Numbered from the stretch's first letter, positions 8,501 to 16,868 are shown. The stretch is DNA of 64,000 bases from Desulfosarcina widdelii (GCF_009688965.1 NZ_AP021875.1:806001-870000), one strand, 5' to 3'. Numbers and translations are program-made. Notes: generated by a model not told the origin, from the sequence alone.

Positions 8501-9109
8501 ACGGCAGTCGAAGCCTCCCCGATCCTTGATGGCAATGTGCTGCGGTTGGATCCTGTTTTGATTACACTGCCCGATGACGACGAACTGCAATCCGTGGAAC
8601 TCAGCGGCCAGTTGCCATGGCTCTGGCAGGCAGAAGACGAAAGCTGGCACTGCCTGGTGATTACCGGATCCAACCGAAAATCCAGGCACGCGGACAAGTA
8701 CGTTGTGGGCCCTCTGTTGACCCTGATGGCTTTGGCCGTCGGCGGCAGCTCCTGCCCGTGGTCCGGGGCCAACCACATCCATTTGCACGTAGCCTATCGA
8801 TCCCGGGTTTTAAGTCGGCAGTACGAGTTGAGTGCCAGACGCTCCGGAATCTATATGGCGGCCCTGCTAAAGGATTTTTTCACTCCCTTGCCGCTGCTTT
8901 GGCTTCCGTTTACGACCGTTTTCGACAATAGGGATCTGCGTGATTGGATCATTGCGGACGAGATAGAAGGTTCCGACCGGGCGGCTTTTTTTCTGACCCT
9001 GCAGGAAATCATGCGGACAACGGCGGATATGCGCGCCGAAATGGCCGGGGCCGTGCTTGCACCGGATATCCTGGACAGGGCCAGGCAGCGTTTCAGGGTG
9101 TTTGTATGA
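5549..9109 (+). CDS. recC: Exodeoxyribonuclease V subunit gamma (RecC)
   Basis: The 1186-residue product matches RecC in length (about 1120) and motif content. It has the N-terminal LYFSNQLMPLVEKL...VVIVPNMNLSKWI, RIHFFGLSQTSPFHLQLL, and the second-half segment VTVAALMPMRPIPFKVVYVL with GLEEGGFPGHEPENRLDL. RecC has a dead helicase and nuclease fold and serves as the Chi-reading scaffold between RecB and RecD. The ATG start is assigned at 5549. The stop TGA overlaps the recB start (ATGA at 9106), the first link of a tightly coupled recC-recB-recD operon. Confidence 0.95.
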   Translation: MGVTLYFSNQLMPLVEKLQKNLAPKDAATNPLDPPVVIVPNMNLSKWIKLTCARRCGIFMNVDFQYLETGLWRMLRSLSDPAEPEPELLDRERMTLLLFFILMGSDSGTRDLAVVNRYLGSHEGRDREIRCWQLAEELSRLFQEYEYHRSDMIQRWQEDRPVDDAMERCQKRLYLDMVTLKNQLGQSGGRPMVSMGEYAEAVLGIAPADANPDDLAVERIHFFGLSQTSPFHLQLLARLESRFDIHIYSLNPSREYWEDIKTPSEKKWIRRNTSGRMALEEAEILAGELFSQADHSLLSAWGKPGRESIRLLCQLTDHDFQAGFTHPPSPDSVLAALGHGLLTLDAGDGPSASLAQDRSLQIVACPGIRREVETVYDSILVNLEADPTLCMTDIAVMVSDMARYKPVVDSVFSRQPGRIAYNLVDSVARTESVFARAVVAIMELARGNFSRKQVFDLLRNPCVMRKWRYDTNALSVWIRWADALGIFHGYENTVEGEEGGPGAGCFSWRQGLERLRLSRIMTLTTDAEGFDRPHFKGLVPFADLDATDDALVEKFCLLIESLARALEPFNIPAAASRHWRTAFFRVLDGFVEIAADMRGEEAVYRSLVQSFDHFVRYDDLAAIREGRDLTAEALWAFVTAHLDGISGGRGDYLTGGVTVAALMPMRPIPFKVVYVLGLEEGGFPGHEPENRLDLRTRKRRIGDITPVERNRYLFLEILISVGRKLYLSYVSRDLQKDRDLQPCSVVHQLRRYVEQHILGGETFKIRQIPIRPDSTEYIAQDASNDWSDVMVNNCPVDRLSCYRRSSLWAAFKERASTDERAVADRYHPDFEISKRALEDEAPPVVQMTTGLLRSYLLDPVDTVLRYHLGIGDPLDPTAEWAEVEDEPLASQFPMDYNIRTLPLHQWLATGLKADRFVYPERCLAEEFDALYADLSRKSLVPGGAFGSHDRARLKQQVAMVGEMLHPLIEQMQAARRFFPGVAMGTAVEASPILDGNVLRLDPVLITLPDDDELQSVELSGQLPWLWQAEDESWHCLVITGSNRKSRHADKYVVGPLLTLMALAVGGSSCPWSGANHIHLHVAYRSRVLSRQYELSARRSGIYMAALLKDFFTPLPLLWLPFTTVFDNRDLRDWIIADEIEGSDRAAFFLTLQEIMRTTADMRAEMAGAVLAPDILDRARQRFRVFV

Positions 9110-12100
9110 TGTTCGATCCCATCGACAATCCGGACCATGTGGATATTTCCCGCCATGCCCTGGTGGAAGCCTCCGCCGGTACCGGAAAGACCTATACCAT
9201 CGAGAACCTGGTTGTCCGGCTGCTTTGCGAGGAAGCCCAACTCCAATTGGAGAATATTTTGCTGGTGACCTTCACCGAAAAGGCCACCAGCGAACTCAAG
9301 CTTCGTATCCGGCAAAAAATCGAAGCGACCCTGGACAAAGAAGGGGACCTTTCCGATGCGGTCCGCAGCAAGCTGTGCGAAACACTGGACGCGTTTGACA
9401 ATGCCACCATTACGACCATCCACGGCTTCTGCCATACGGTATTGAAGGATTTTCCCTTTGAAACCGGCAGCCTGTTTCGACAGGAGATCGTGGACGACGG
9501 TACACTGCTGACCAAGCTGCTCAAGGCGCAGATGCGTTCAACCTGGCCGGAACGCTATGGCCGGTATCTGGAACTGCTGATGGCGCTGGCGAATTTCTCT
9601 GCCGATCCGGACCGATTCGTCCGCACCGCGGTGACGCTGGCCCAACGGTTGTCGCACAGTTTTACAAACGAGACCCTGATCCCAGATCCGGCCGAGCTGG
9701 ATGTGGAAAAAATGTGGGGGCGCTGCCGGCAGACGGTGCTGGAACTCAAGGCCCTGGTGGCAGGACCGCCGGACCTGGTTTCCAGCTACGAAAGGCTCAA
9801 CATCAACAAACGCTCCCGGGCCGTTATTATTCGGGATATGGTGGCGCCCCTCCAGCAGGTGGTGGCGCAGGTGAACGACACTGACTGGCGGCCGATGGAA
9901 ATCAAAGCGGTGGTCGATGTTCTGGGTGCGCGGCACAGCTCGGGCGAGCGCAACCTGGACCGGCTTGTTCCCCGAAAGTGGCTCAAATCCGGTGAAAATT
10001 CGGAAGTCTGTCCCAATCTGGTTCCTGTCCGCAACCGGCTTGATGCGCTCGTCGACCTTTTCGGTCGTATGGCCCACGTGCTGACCCTGGAGTCCGTGGC
10101 CCGGCTGCAAAAGGATGCCAAATCCATGAAGTCTCGCCAGGGGTGGATCAGCTACCAGGACATGATCAGTCGCGTAGCCGATTTTTTATCGGACAAAGGG
10201 GCCGAGGAAGGCATCGGCAACATTCGCCGGCGCTTTCCGGTGGCCTTCGTGGACGAATTCCAGGATACCGACGAATTGCAGTGGAAAATTTTTCGGAACC
10301 TGTTTCTGGAAACTTGCGGCGATGCGGCCCGATGCCGTCTTTTTCTGATCGGCGATCCCAAACAGGCCATCTATGCGTTTCGGGGCGCCGATGTTTTCAC
10401 CTATCTGGATGCCCGGCGTCGGATGAAAAACCTGGCCGGCATGGGGCAGGCCAACTGTTACCGGCTTTCGGTAAACTGGCGCAGCTGCCCGCAGCTCATC
10501 ACCGCCTACAATCTGATTTTTTCACAAAAAGACTGGTTCGGCGGCAGCGACGGCGACCAGTCCTACGCCATCGGCTACACGCCGTCGGACGAACCGCCGC
10601 CGGAGCACCCGGCTAATGCCATCGATGAGGATCGATCCCGGCGGCCGGCATTCAATGTCGTGGACTTGCGTGAAGCCAGGGGGCAGGTTGCCGCCAAAAA
10701 CATGCTGGCTGAATTCATTTGCCAGGAGATTCATCATCTGGTCAGGTCCGGCGGCATTCGGATGGCCGCCGGATTGCAGGAAAAGCGCAGGCTGCATTAT
10801 GGCGATATCGCCGTCCTGGTGAGAAGCCGGTCCGAGTTTTCTCTGCTTGAACCGATGTTACTATCAGCATCCATTCCTTATACCTTCTATCGCCAGCCCG
10901 GCCTGTTTCAATGCCGGGAAGCGTACTGGCTGAGCATGATTCTGCACGCCGTTGCCGAGCCGATGCAGACCGCGACCGCCAAACTGGCCCTGCTGACGCC
11001 GTTTTTCGATCTTGGCGCACAATGTCTGGAATCGATGCCGGAACTGCCGCCGGACCATGCCGGCCAGCGCCTGCTGATGCATTGGCACCATCTGGCCCAA
11101 AACAGGCGCTGGGGAGCCTTGTTTCAATCCATAATGGAAGATTCCGGACTGATCCTTCGTCACTGCACGGACCCAGGATGGGATCGCACCCAAACCAATT
11201 TTCGGCAGCTGTTCGATTACTTCGAAAATGCCGCCTATTTACAGAACCTGGAACCGGAGGGGGTGGTTGCCCTGCTGGATGCCCTGCGTCTATCCAGGAT
11301 CGACATCGGCACCGACGCGGACATTCATCGGATCGAAGACGAATCCGACAAGGTCCGGATTTTGACCATGCATGTGGCCAAGGGACTGGAATTCCCGGTT
11401 GTTTTCATTGCCGGCGGCTTGACCGTGCGCAGCGAAAACGGCGTTCCCGTGTATCACGCAGTGGATTCGAATGATCCCGAACGGGGCTGTCGAAAGGTGA
11501 TCGACCTCACCGGTGAAAGCGGTCGGGAAGAGGCCGAAAAAGAGAAGAATGACGAAAATAAACGATTGTATTATGTGGCCCTTACACGGGCAAGGCTAAA
11601 GCTTTACATTCCTTTTTTTCCGGACGACAGAAATTATGGTTGGATTGGACCTGTCTGCGGCTTCGTTTCCTCCAGCATCGCGTCTGCCGGGGACAACGAT
11701 AATTTTGACTCCGGAGGCTGGATCAGGGTCGGTGAAAACGATGCGACGCCGCATGGCCCGAAAAGCTCGGCCAGGGAGACCGGAGTAGAGGCAGTAAAAT
11801 TACCTTCGGATGCCTTGCTCCCCGACCAGGCGGATTTCAGAAGCCGGAAAATTGCACTGGAATCCTTTTCCAGCATCGGACATCGCCTGAACAGGCTAAT
11901 CGACGCTTCTGGACTACCTTCGGTTTTCAGCCCGGCGGAAACCACCCAACGGGATATGGACGAACCGGCGGACCGGCTTTTCGCCGAATCGGAGATTTTG
12001 GGTTCCATCGACAAACTTCCCGGCGGCACAAGCATGGGGTCCATGTTCCATCAGATTTTCGAGCGGATCGATTTCGACAGGGTGATCGACGGCCCTAAAA

Positions 12101-12732
12101 ACATCCTGGAATTGGAAGCGGCTGAACAGGTCGTTGTTTCCGCCATGTTTGACTATCGCATCGAATCGTCTTGGGCGCCCCGGATCGCGGACGTGGTGGC
12201 CAGGGTTTTAAGAGAACCCATTGTCCTGGACGGCGCCCCCATGGTGCTGGGAAGGCTGGCCCCCAAACGGAGAAGACATGAAATCGAGTTTTTTTTCCCC
12301 CTGGTGGAGACTTTGCCCGAAGGCGTCGAGGTGCCGGGGTGCGACACAAAAATCCAATCCTGCGGGGAAATGGTGCTGCGCGGGTTTATCGACCTGGTAT
12401 TCGAACATGACGGCCGTTATTACATCGCGGACTGGAAATCCAATCGTCTGGCGGACGGGTACGACCAGGAAGCCATGGCCAGTGAAATCGAAGCAGCCGG
12501 CTACGACCTGCAATACCGTCTTTACACCATTGCCACGCTAAGGTGGCTCAAACGGTTGCTCGGCGACGGTTTCGACCCCGAACTTCATTTCGGCGGCGCA
12601 CTTTACATTTTTATCCGGGGAGTCGGCTCCGGAGGACAAAACGGAGTGTTTCATGTCCCGGCGCATCAGTTACTCCCTTTGAAAACCCTTCAGTCAACCG
12701 TCGAGAAACAGATCGGAGGGCTTCAATGGTAA
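9106..12732 (+). CDS. recB: Exodeoxyribonuclease V subunit beta (RecB), helicase-nuclease
   Basis: RecB is the 3'-5' SF1A helicase and sole nuclease of RecBCD. Walker A ASAGTGKTYTI lies near residue 22. Motif II is VDEFQDTDELQW, other helicase motifs include IGDPKQAIYAFRGAD and TMHVAKGLEFPVVF, and a UvrD-type C-terminal helicase region follows. The nuclease domain carries GFIDLVF and IADWKSNRL, corresponding to the catalytic Asp and D-x-K residues. The length of 1208 residues is normal. The start is ATG 9106 or the next codon ATG 9109. The frame remains open further upstream, but that part overlaps recC and lacks homology. Confidence 0.95.
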   Translation: MMFDPIDNPDHVDISRHALVEASAGTGKTYTIENLVVRLLCEEAQLQLENILLVTFTEKATSELKLRIRQKIEATLDKEGDLSDAVRSKLCETLDAFDNATITTIHGFCHTVLKDFPFETGSLFRQEIVDDGTLLTKLLKAQMRSTWPERYGRYLELLMALANFSADPDRFVRTAVTLAQRLSHSFTNETLIPDPAELDVEKMWGRCRQTVLELKALVAGPPDLVSSYERLNINKRSRAVIIRDMVAPLQQVVAQVNDTDWRPMEIKAVVDVLGARHSSGERNLDRLVPRKWLKSGENSEVCPNLVPVRNRLDALVDLFGRMAHVLTLESVARLQKDAKSMKSRQGWISYQDMISRVADFLSDKGAEEGIGNIRRRFPVAFVDEFQDTDELQWKIFRNLFLETCGDAARCRLFLIGDPKQAIYAFRGADVFTYLDARRRMKNLAGMGQANCYRLSVNWRSCPQLITAYNLIFSQKDWFGGSDGDQSYAIGYTPSDEPPPEHPANAIDEDRSRRPAFNVVDLREARGQVAAKNMLAEFICQEIHHLVRSGGIRMAAGLQEKRRLHYGDIAVLVRSRSEFSLLEPMLLSASIPYTFYRQPGLFQCREAYWLSMILHAVAEPMQTATAKLALLTPFFDLGAQCLESMPELPPDHAGQRLLMHWHHLAQNRRWGALFQSIMEDSGLILRHCTDPGWDRTQTNFRQLFDYFENAAYLQNLEPEGVVALLDALRLSRIDIGTDADIHRIEDESDKVRILTMHVAKGLEFPVVFIAGGLTVRSENGVPVYHAVDSNDPERGCRKVIDLTGESGREEAEKEKNDENKRLYYVALTRARLKLYIPFFPDDRNYGWIGPVCGFVSSSIASAGDNDNFDSGGWIRVGENDATPHGPKSSARETGVEAVKLPSDALLPDQADFRSRKIALESFSSIGHRLNRLIDASGLPSVFSPAETTQRDMDEPADRLFAESEILGSIDKLPGGTSMGSMFHQIFERIDFDRVIDGPKNILELEAAEQVVVSAMFDYRIESSWAPRIADVVARVLREPIVLDGAPMVLGRLAPKRRRHEIEFFFPLVETLPEGVEVPGCDTKIQSCGEMVLRGFIDLVFEHDGRYYIADWKSNRLADGYDQEAMASEIEAAGYDLQYRLYTIATLRWLKRLLGDGFDPELHFGGALYIFIRGVGSGGQNGVFHVPAHQLLPLKTLQSTVEKQIGGLQW

Positions 12733-14669
12733 GCGCGGATAAAGCCCTTTTGGCCGAACGGCTTGGCAGATACGGGATTGAGGGGTCAAGCCCATTGTGG
12801 GCGCTGTTCGAAAAACTCGACCTTTCCGATCTGGATCTGATGCTCATCCGGGATTTGACCGCCTGCGCATCCGATCCACGGGACCATGGACTCGTGGGGA
12901 TGCTAGGCCTTTTGCTGGCCGCCCTGAACGAGGGCAGCCTGTGCCTGGTATTGGATCGGAAGCTGTCAGCCTTTTTTCCTCATATCGATGCGTCCGCGCT
13001 GGGGACGTTGATTGACGACGTTGTCGCCAAATTGAATCAAGGCGCGTACGACAGTCTCGTCGACCGTTCCAAGGGGGAAAGCTTCAAGCCGCTGGTGATG
13101 GAGGGACCTGCCGGGCGGCAGCGGCTCTATTTCCAGAAATTTCACTATCACGAAAAACGGTTGAAAAGTGCTTTGTCCGCATTTTTGGGTCTGCCCCCAA
13201 AGCCAGGGCTGCCTGAAGCTGACGTCGAACGAATGATAGACGATCTATACGGTGAAAAGGCCGTTATTCGCAGCCGTTCGGGGGGGGCTCCGATCATCCG
13301 GGACGCCCGCCAGGTGGAGGCCATCCGGGCGTCCGTGAGTGCTCCGCTGCTGGTGGTTTCCGGGGGGCCGGGTACCGGCAAGACGTCGCTGCTCGTCAAT
13401 ATGCTCAGGGCGCTGGTGCGTACCGGTGCCGAGCCTTCGCGCATCCTTCTGGCGGCGCCAACCGGTCGTGCGGCCATGCGAATGAGCGAAGCCCTGACGG
13501 AGAGTCTGAACACCGTCGCAGGGCCCGACGACGGCGACCGGGCCCTTGGGCAGTTGCAGGGAGCCACCTTGCACAAGCTGCTGGCGTACCGCAAAAGGGC
13601 AGGGGACTTTTTCCACAACCGGCATCGGCCTTTCGAGGCCGATGTGATTGCCGTGGACGAGGTTTCCATGGTCGATGTGATCCTGATGGACCGGTTTTTT
13701 CAGGCTATCGATCCCAAGCGCACCCGGGTCATATTGATCGGGGACAAGGATCAGCTGCCCTCGGTCGAGGCCGGTTCGGTGCTTGCAGACCTCAGTGCTC
13801 AAACCGGCGGCCGTCTCTCCGACCGGTTTTTGACCCTCGATAACTGTTATCGAGCCGGTGGAAAGCTGCTTGAGCTGGGCCAGCGAATCAATTCGGGACA
13901 GCCAGTCACCTTGGAGCCGGTGTCCTTCGACGATGCCCTGAACCTTAAAAAAGGAGGGTGGGCATTCGTTCGTGCCAAAGATCAGGATGCGGTCCAGCGT
14001 GACCTGATTCGCTGGATTCACAACCATTACGTCGCCCGCAGTGGAGATCTCACCGATAGCTACGTGGAGCAGGTGAGTCGGTTCAACCGGCTTGAAGGAG
14101 ACGCGTTGCCCGGCGAAACGCCGGAATCGGTGCAGCGGGTCGAATCGCTTTTCGCCATTGCCCACCGCTGCCGTATCGTCAGTCCGCTGCGTCAAGGACT
14201 TCGGGGAATTCATTGGCTCAACCGGTGTATTGCCGCCGAATTAAGACCGTATCTCGATCCGGACGGCGATCCGGAAAGCGATATCTTCAACGGCGCGTTG
14301 ATCATGATTGCCCGCAACGATTATCAGCGCGAATTGTTCAACGGTGACGTGGGCGTGGTTACGCTTCGTCCGGATGGAATGTACCAGGCCACTTTCAGGC
14401 GGCAGGACAAGCTGGTGACCTTTCCTGTTTCGGGCCTGCCCGACTGGGATCTGGCCTTTGCCATGACGGTGCACAAAAGTCAGGGCGCCGAATTCGAAGA
14501 TATCTGGCTCCTTTTACCGGACGATCCGGACCATCGATTGCTGACCCGGGAGATTGTCTACACGGCCGCCACGCGAGCCTCCCGAAGATTGATCGTATCC
14601 GGGGAGGAAACAGTTTTCCATCGGGCATTGCAGCGCAAGATCCACCGGCAATCCGGACTGACGCTGTGA
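12726..14669 (+). CDS. recD: Exodeoxyribonuclease V subunit alpha (RecD), 5'-3' helicase
   Basis: This 647-residue protein has the RecD layout: an N-terminal domain that contacts RecC, then SF1B helicase domains. Walker A is GGPGTGKTSLL, Walker B VDEVSMVDV, followed by IGDKDQLPSVEAGSVL and the C-terminal TVHKSQGAEF and YTAATRASRRL. The ATG at 12726 overlaps the recB stop by 7 bases, so expression is coupled. With recC and recB it completes a full RecBCD complex for double-strand end processing. No clear terminator follows. Confidence 0.95.
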   Translation: MVSADKALLAERLGRYGIEGSSPLWALFEKLDLSDLDLMLIRDLTACASDPRDHGLVGMLGLLLAALNEGSLCLVLDRKLSAFFPHIDASALGTLIDDVVAKLNQGAYDSLVDRSKGESFKPLVMEGPAGRQRLYFQKFHYHEKRLKSALSAFLGLPPKPGLPEADVERMIDDLYGEKAVIRSRSGGAPIIRDARQVEAIRASVSAPLLVVSGGPGTGKTSLLVNMLRALVRTGAEPSRILLAAPTGRAAMRMSEALTESLNTVAGPDDGDRALGQLQGATLHKLLAYRKRAGDFFHNRHRPFEADVIAVDEVSMVDVILMDRFFQAIDPKRTRVILIGDKDQLPSVEAGSVLADLSAQTGGRLSDRFLTLDNCYRAGGKLLELGQRINSGQPVTLEPVSFDDALNLKKGGWAFVRAKDQDAVQRDLIRWIHNHYVARSGDLTDSYVEQVSRFNRLEGDALPGETPESVQRVESLFAIAHRCRIVSPLRQGLRGIHWLNRCIAAELRPYLDPDGDPESDIFNGALIMIARNDYQRELFNGDVGVVTLRPDGMYQATFRRQDKLVTFPVSGLPDWDLAFAMTVHKSQGAEFEDIWLLLPDDPDHRLLTREIVYTAATRASRRLIVSGEETVFHRALQRKIHRQSGLTL

Positions 14670-14843
14670 TTGCCGGGAGCGTCGATCGATTATGGTCGGT
14701 TAAGGGCGGAGAGATGAAATTTCCCAACAACTAGGAAGAAAAGTTCACAAATTCCTGTTGCGGAGGCCACACGGTGCTTCAGGCGGAAGGTTATAAAAAA
14801 ATAAACCACTGAAATATAAGTAAAAGATGTTGTTTTTCAATCT

Positions 14844-14858
14844 TGGCCCACGATTTGC
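14844..14858 (+). promoter_or_regulatory. Candidate sigma54 (-24/-12) promoter
   Basis: TTGGCCC (14843-14849 region), then ACGAT and TTGC (14855-14858) place GG and GC with the 10-base separation required for RpoN. One base differs from the TGGCAC consensus. It is 44 bases upstream of the PilZ gene. No enhancer-binding site was identified. Confidence 0.4.
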
Positions 14859-14901
14859 GTTATCTCTTTGACGATCAACGACAATCAAAGAAAGGCAGGT
14901 C

Positions 14902-15228
14902 ATGGGTTTCAAACACTGGTTGAACAACGCCGGCAAGCACCTAAAGGGTCTCTCCAAATCACAGCGAATCTATCAACGCTCTCACATCCGCAACCAATGC
15001 CTGATCGCTTCGGAATTCGGTTCCTCCGGCAACAGGGATTCAGCCTTAATCAAAAACCTCAACGGTTCCGGCGCATACATTGAAACCCGCCGACGGTTTC
15101 GTGTCGGTGAAGTGGTGCAACTGAAATTTCCCCTGCACTATCTGGATCCGCCCATTGAGGTGACCGGGGTGGTGGCATGGACGGGAGCCGACGGTGTTGG
15201 CGTAAAATTTCAGTCGACAGGCAGTTGA
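14902..15228 (+). CDS. PilZ-domain protein
   Basis: The 108-residue protein is essentially one PilZ domain, a cyclic-di-GMP receptor fold. An Arg-rich N-terminal stretch (RIYQRSHIR, residues about 22-30) stands where the RxxxR ligand motif is expected. LNGSGAYIETRRRFRVGEVV corresponds to the (D/N)xSxxG region, though the final Gly is replaced by Tyr. The fold ends with VVAWTGADGVGVKF. The start ATG follows AAAGGCAGGTC. Ligand binding is plausible but not assured given the altered motif. A second PilZ protein is cut by the right window edge. Confidence 0.8.
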   Translation: MGFKHWLNNAGKHLKGLSKSQRIYQRSHIRNQCLIASEFGSSGNRDSALIKNLNGSGAYIETRRRFRVGEVVQLKFPLHYLDPPIEVTGVVAWTGADGVGVKFQSTGS

Positions 15229-15281
15229 ATGAACGATGTCCGATTCGCCGGCCGGTTTCGTTACCGTTTCTCATCCACCCG

Positions 15282-15310
15282 TTGACAAGACGTCGATAAA
15301 CCTTTACGAT
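15282..15310 (+). promoter_or_regulatory. Sigma70 promoter of the HU-family gene
   Basis: Consensus TTGACA (15282-15287), 17-base spacer, TACGAT (15305-15310), 31 bases before the ATG of the HU-family gene. Confidence 0.65.
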
Positions 15311-15340
15311 TCTTATCATTAACGAAGCCAAGGGGGGATC

Positions 15341-15619
15341 ATGAACAAAGGGGATCTGATTGAAGCCTTGAAAAGGAAAAACGGTTTTACCCGTGAGAAG
15401 GCGGAGCGGGTCATCGACCTTTTCTTTGGTGAAATGACCCATGCGCTGGTAAAGGGCGACCGAATCGAGATTCGTGGATTCGGCAGTATTTTCGTGAAAG
15501 AATACGGTGCCTACAAGGGGCGCAATCCCAAAACCGGCGAATCGGTCATGGTCGGCGCCAAACGCCTGCCTTTTTTCCGCTGTGGCAAGGAATTGAAAGA
15601 GCGGGTAGACACTTTTTGA
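15341..15619 (+). CDS. HU/IHF-family DNA-bending protein
   Basis: This 92-residue histone-like protein has the family signature across its length: MNKGDLIEAL at the N terminus, IEIRGFGSIFVKEY entering the DNA-binding arm, and GRNPKTGESV at the arm tip containing the intercalating Pro. The RGFGSI pattern and length resemble IHF beta-type members. It compacts or bends DNA as a dimer. It is expressed from its own sigma70 promoter and has AAGGGGGGATC before the ATG. Confidence 0.9.
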   Translation: MNKGDLIEALKRKNGFTREKAERVIDLFFGEMTHALVKGDRIEIRGFGSIFVKEYGAYKGRNPKTGESVMVGAKRLPFFRCGKELKERVDTF

Positions 15620-15732
15620 AACGGTTTTTGACGAGGCGTCAATCCCTTCCTCTAAAGTCATGGTCTTCGGGTTGATCGGCTACCATTGCCGTTTGCGCGG
15701 TCTTGCCCAATTTGCTTTATTTCCGGAAAATG

Positions 15733-15756
15733 GCGGGTGGTTGCTAAACCACCCGC
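15733..15756. repeat. Perfect 10-bp hairpin
   Basis: GCGGGTGGTT and AACCACCCGC are exact inverted repeats with loop GCTA. There is no T run on the + strand, so terminator function for the HU gene is uncertain. It is 34 bases upstream of the CULT gene. Confidence 0.5.
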
Positions 15757-15789
15757 AAAACCATCCGATTTGTCAACCTGCTGGTAATC

Positions 15790-16254
15790 ATGCCCACGCA
15801 TCTAGAAACAGGTCGCCGTTTCCAAACGACCAAGTCCGATCCCTATCGACGCCCTCAGCTTTTCCGACCGGTTCCCAAACCCAAAAAGAGCAGCCCGGGT
15901 CTGTCGGTCGATAAACGGAACCAGGCGATGGAGGCGGCCATGGATGCCATCGTCTGCCGGCGGTGTCTTCACGAGATCACCTCCCCTGCACAAATCCGGG
16001 AGATCAACGGCGCTCACACCCACACGTTTGCCAACCCGGAAGGCATTATTTATGAAATCGGCTGCTATGGGGATGCTTGGGGGTGCGGCTATATCGGCCT
16101 GCCGTCGACCGAATTCACCTGGTTTTCGGGATATGCCTGGCGCATCGCTGTTTGTATTAATTGCCATGTCCATCTTGGTTGGCTTTTTTCGGCACCGGAC
16201 GGCCGTTTTTTCCACGGTTTGATTACCAGTCGGATCAGCACCAGGGAAAAGTAA
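15790..16254 (+). CDS. Stand-alone bacterial CULT (cereblon-type thalidomide-binding) domain protein
   Basis: After a basic, Pro-rich tail of about 50 residues, the protein is a single CULT domain. Zinc ligands appear as C56/C59 and C122/C125. The aromatic cage Trps are W111, W117 and W131 within PSTEFTWFSGYAW and HLGW. Relative to W111 the offsets (W +6, C +11, C +14, W +20) equal those of human cereblon W380, W386, C391, C394 and W400, and NPEG at 82-85 matches the NPHG loop. Cereblon His378 is replaced by Phe109. Bacterial CULT proteins bind uracil- or glutarimide-like ligands in vitro; the natural role is unknown. The start at ATG 15790 has a weak RBS, and ATG 15931 is an alternative. Confidence 0.88.
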   Translation: MPTHLETGRRFQTTKSDPYRRPQLFRPVPKPKKSSPGLSVDKRNQAMEAAMDAIVCRRCLHEITSPAQIREINGAHTHTFANPEGIIYEIGCYGDAWGCGYIGLPSTEFTWFSGYAWRIAVCINCHVHLGWLFSAPDGRFFHGLITSRISTREK

Positions 16255-16328
16255 ACCGGCTGATGTTTCGGCGAGGTTGGCCAGCCACAAATTGTGCCAT
16301 GAAGAAGGAGAAACCACCATCCAATGTG

Positions 16329-16344
16329 TTTTCACGTGAAACGT
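16329..16344. other. Near-match to the ParB-binding parS palindrome
   Basis: GTTTTCACGTGAAACG matches 13 of 16 positions of the bacterial parS consensus TGTTTCACGTGAAACA, with an unbroken core TTTCACGTGAAAC. It lies in a non-coding stretch. No parA or parB is in the window. Confidence 0.3.
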
Positions 16345-16401
16345 TTCGCCCGTGATTTCGATGGGTTATTTTCAAACGAAAAATGAAGGGCATTCACGTT
16401 T

Positions 16402-16431
16402 TTGACAGGCGTGACGATCCCTTTTTATAAT
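16402..16431 (+). promoter_or_regulatory. Consensus sigma70 promoter
   Basis: Perfect TTGACA (16402-16407) and perfect TATAAT (16426-16431) with an 18-base spacer, about 70 bases upstream of the gene at 16501. The non-coding region 16255-16500 otherwise holds only the parS-like palindrome. Confidence 0.7.
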
Positions 16432-16500
16432 TCGCGTGCATTTTGTAACGAAATCAGGTAGTCGTGATCATGCTGATGCCATTGAGAGGAGGCCCTGAAA

Positions 16501-16836
16501 ATGAAGCTCCGTGATATCACCGACTGTTGCGTACATCTGGATGTCCATGAAAAACGGTGTGACCGGGAAGATTTTTTCGAACTGGTGTTCTTCCAAAAAG
16601 ACGTTTCGGAATGGGAGCGAATCCTGGCCGCTTTCCTGGGAGAGCCGGTCAAACCCTCCGGTAAGCCGCCCACGGAAAAGGACCTGAAGATCACGGAAGC
16701 TACCGGCAGCATCCGCGTCGAACAGACGCTTTTTGAAAAAGAATTCGAAAACGGTGTGATCATCGCAAAATTCTGGCCGTGGAAAGACGACCGGTGTATT
16801 ACCCTGCGCATGGCGCTGCTTCCCGCCGGGTCTTAG
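16501..16836 (+). CDS. Small conserved-looking protein with WPW-DD motif, unknown function
   Basis: This 111-residue soluble protein has no signal peptide or recognised domain. Near its end it reads IAKFWPWKDDRCITLRMALL, which resembles FAAWWPWGDDERISLRLGLV in the protein at 44189-44614, so the two are probably distant members of one family. The ATG is preceded by GAGAGGAGGCCCTGAAA and served by a consensus promoter, so it is likely well expressed. The central part is rich in Lys, Glu and Pro. Confidence 0.65.
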   Translation: MKLRDITDCCVHLDVHEKRCDREDFFELVFFQKDVSEWERILAAFLGEPVKPSGKPPTEKDLKITEATGSIRVEQTLFEKEFENGVIIAKFWPWKDDRCITLRMALLPAGS

Positions 16837-16868
16837 CGATACCATAACCCAAGGAGTTCCAACCTGCC

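Noticed and set aside
16161..16355. Short plus-strand frame ending over the parS-like site
   Set aside because: It overlaps the end of the CULT gene in another frame and has no domain or RBS.
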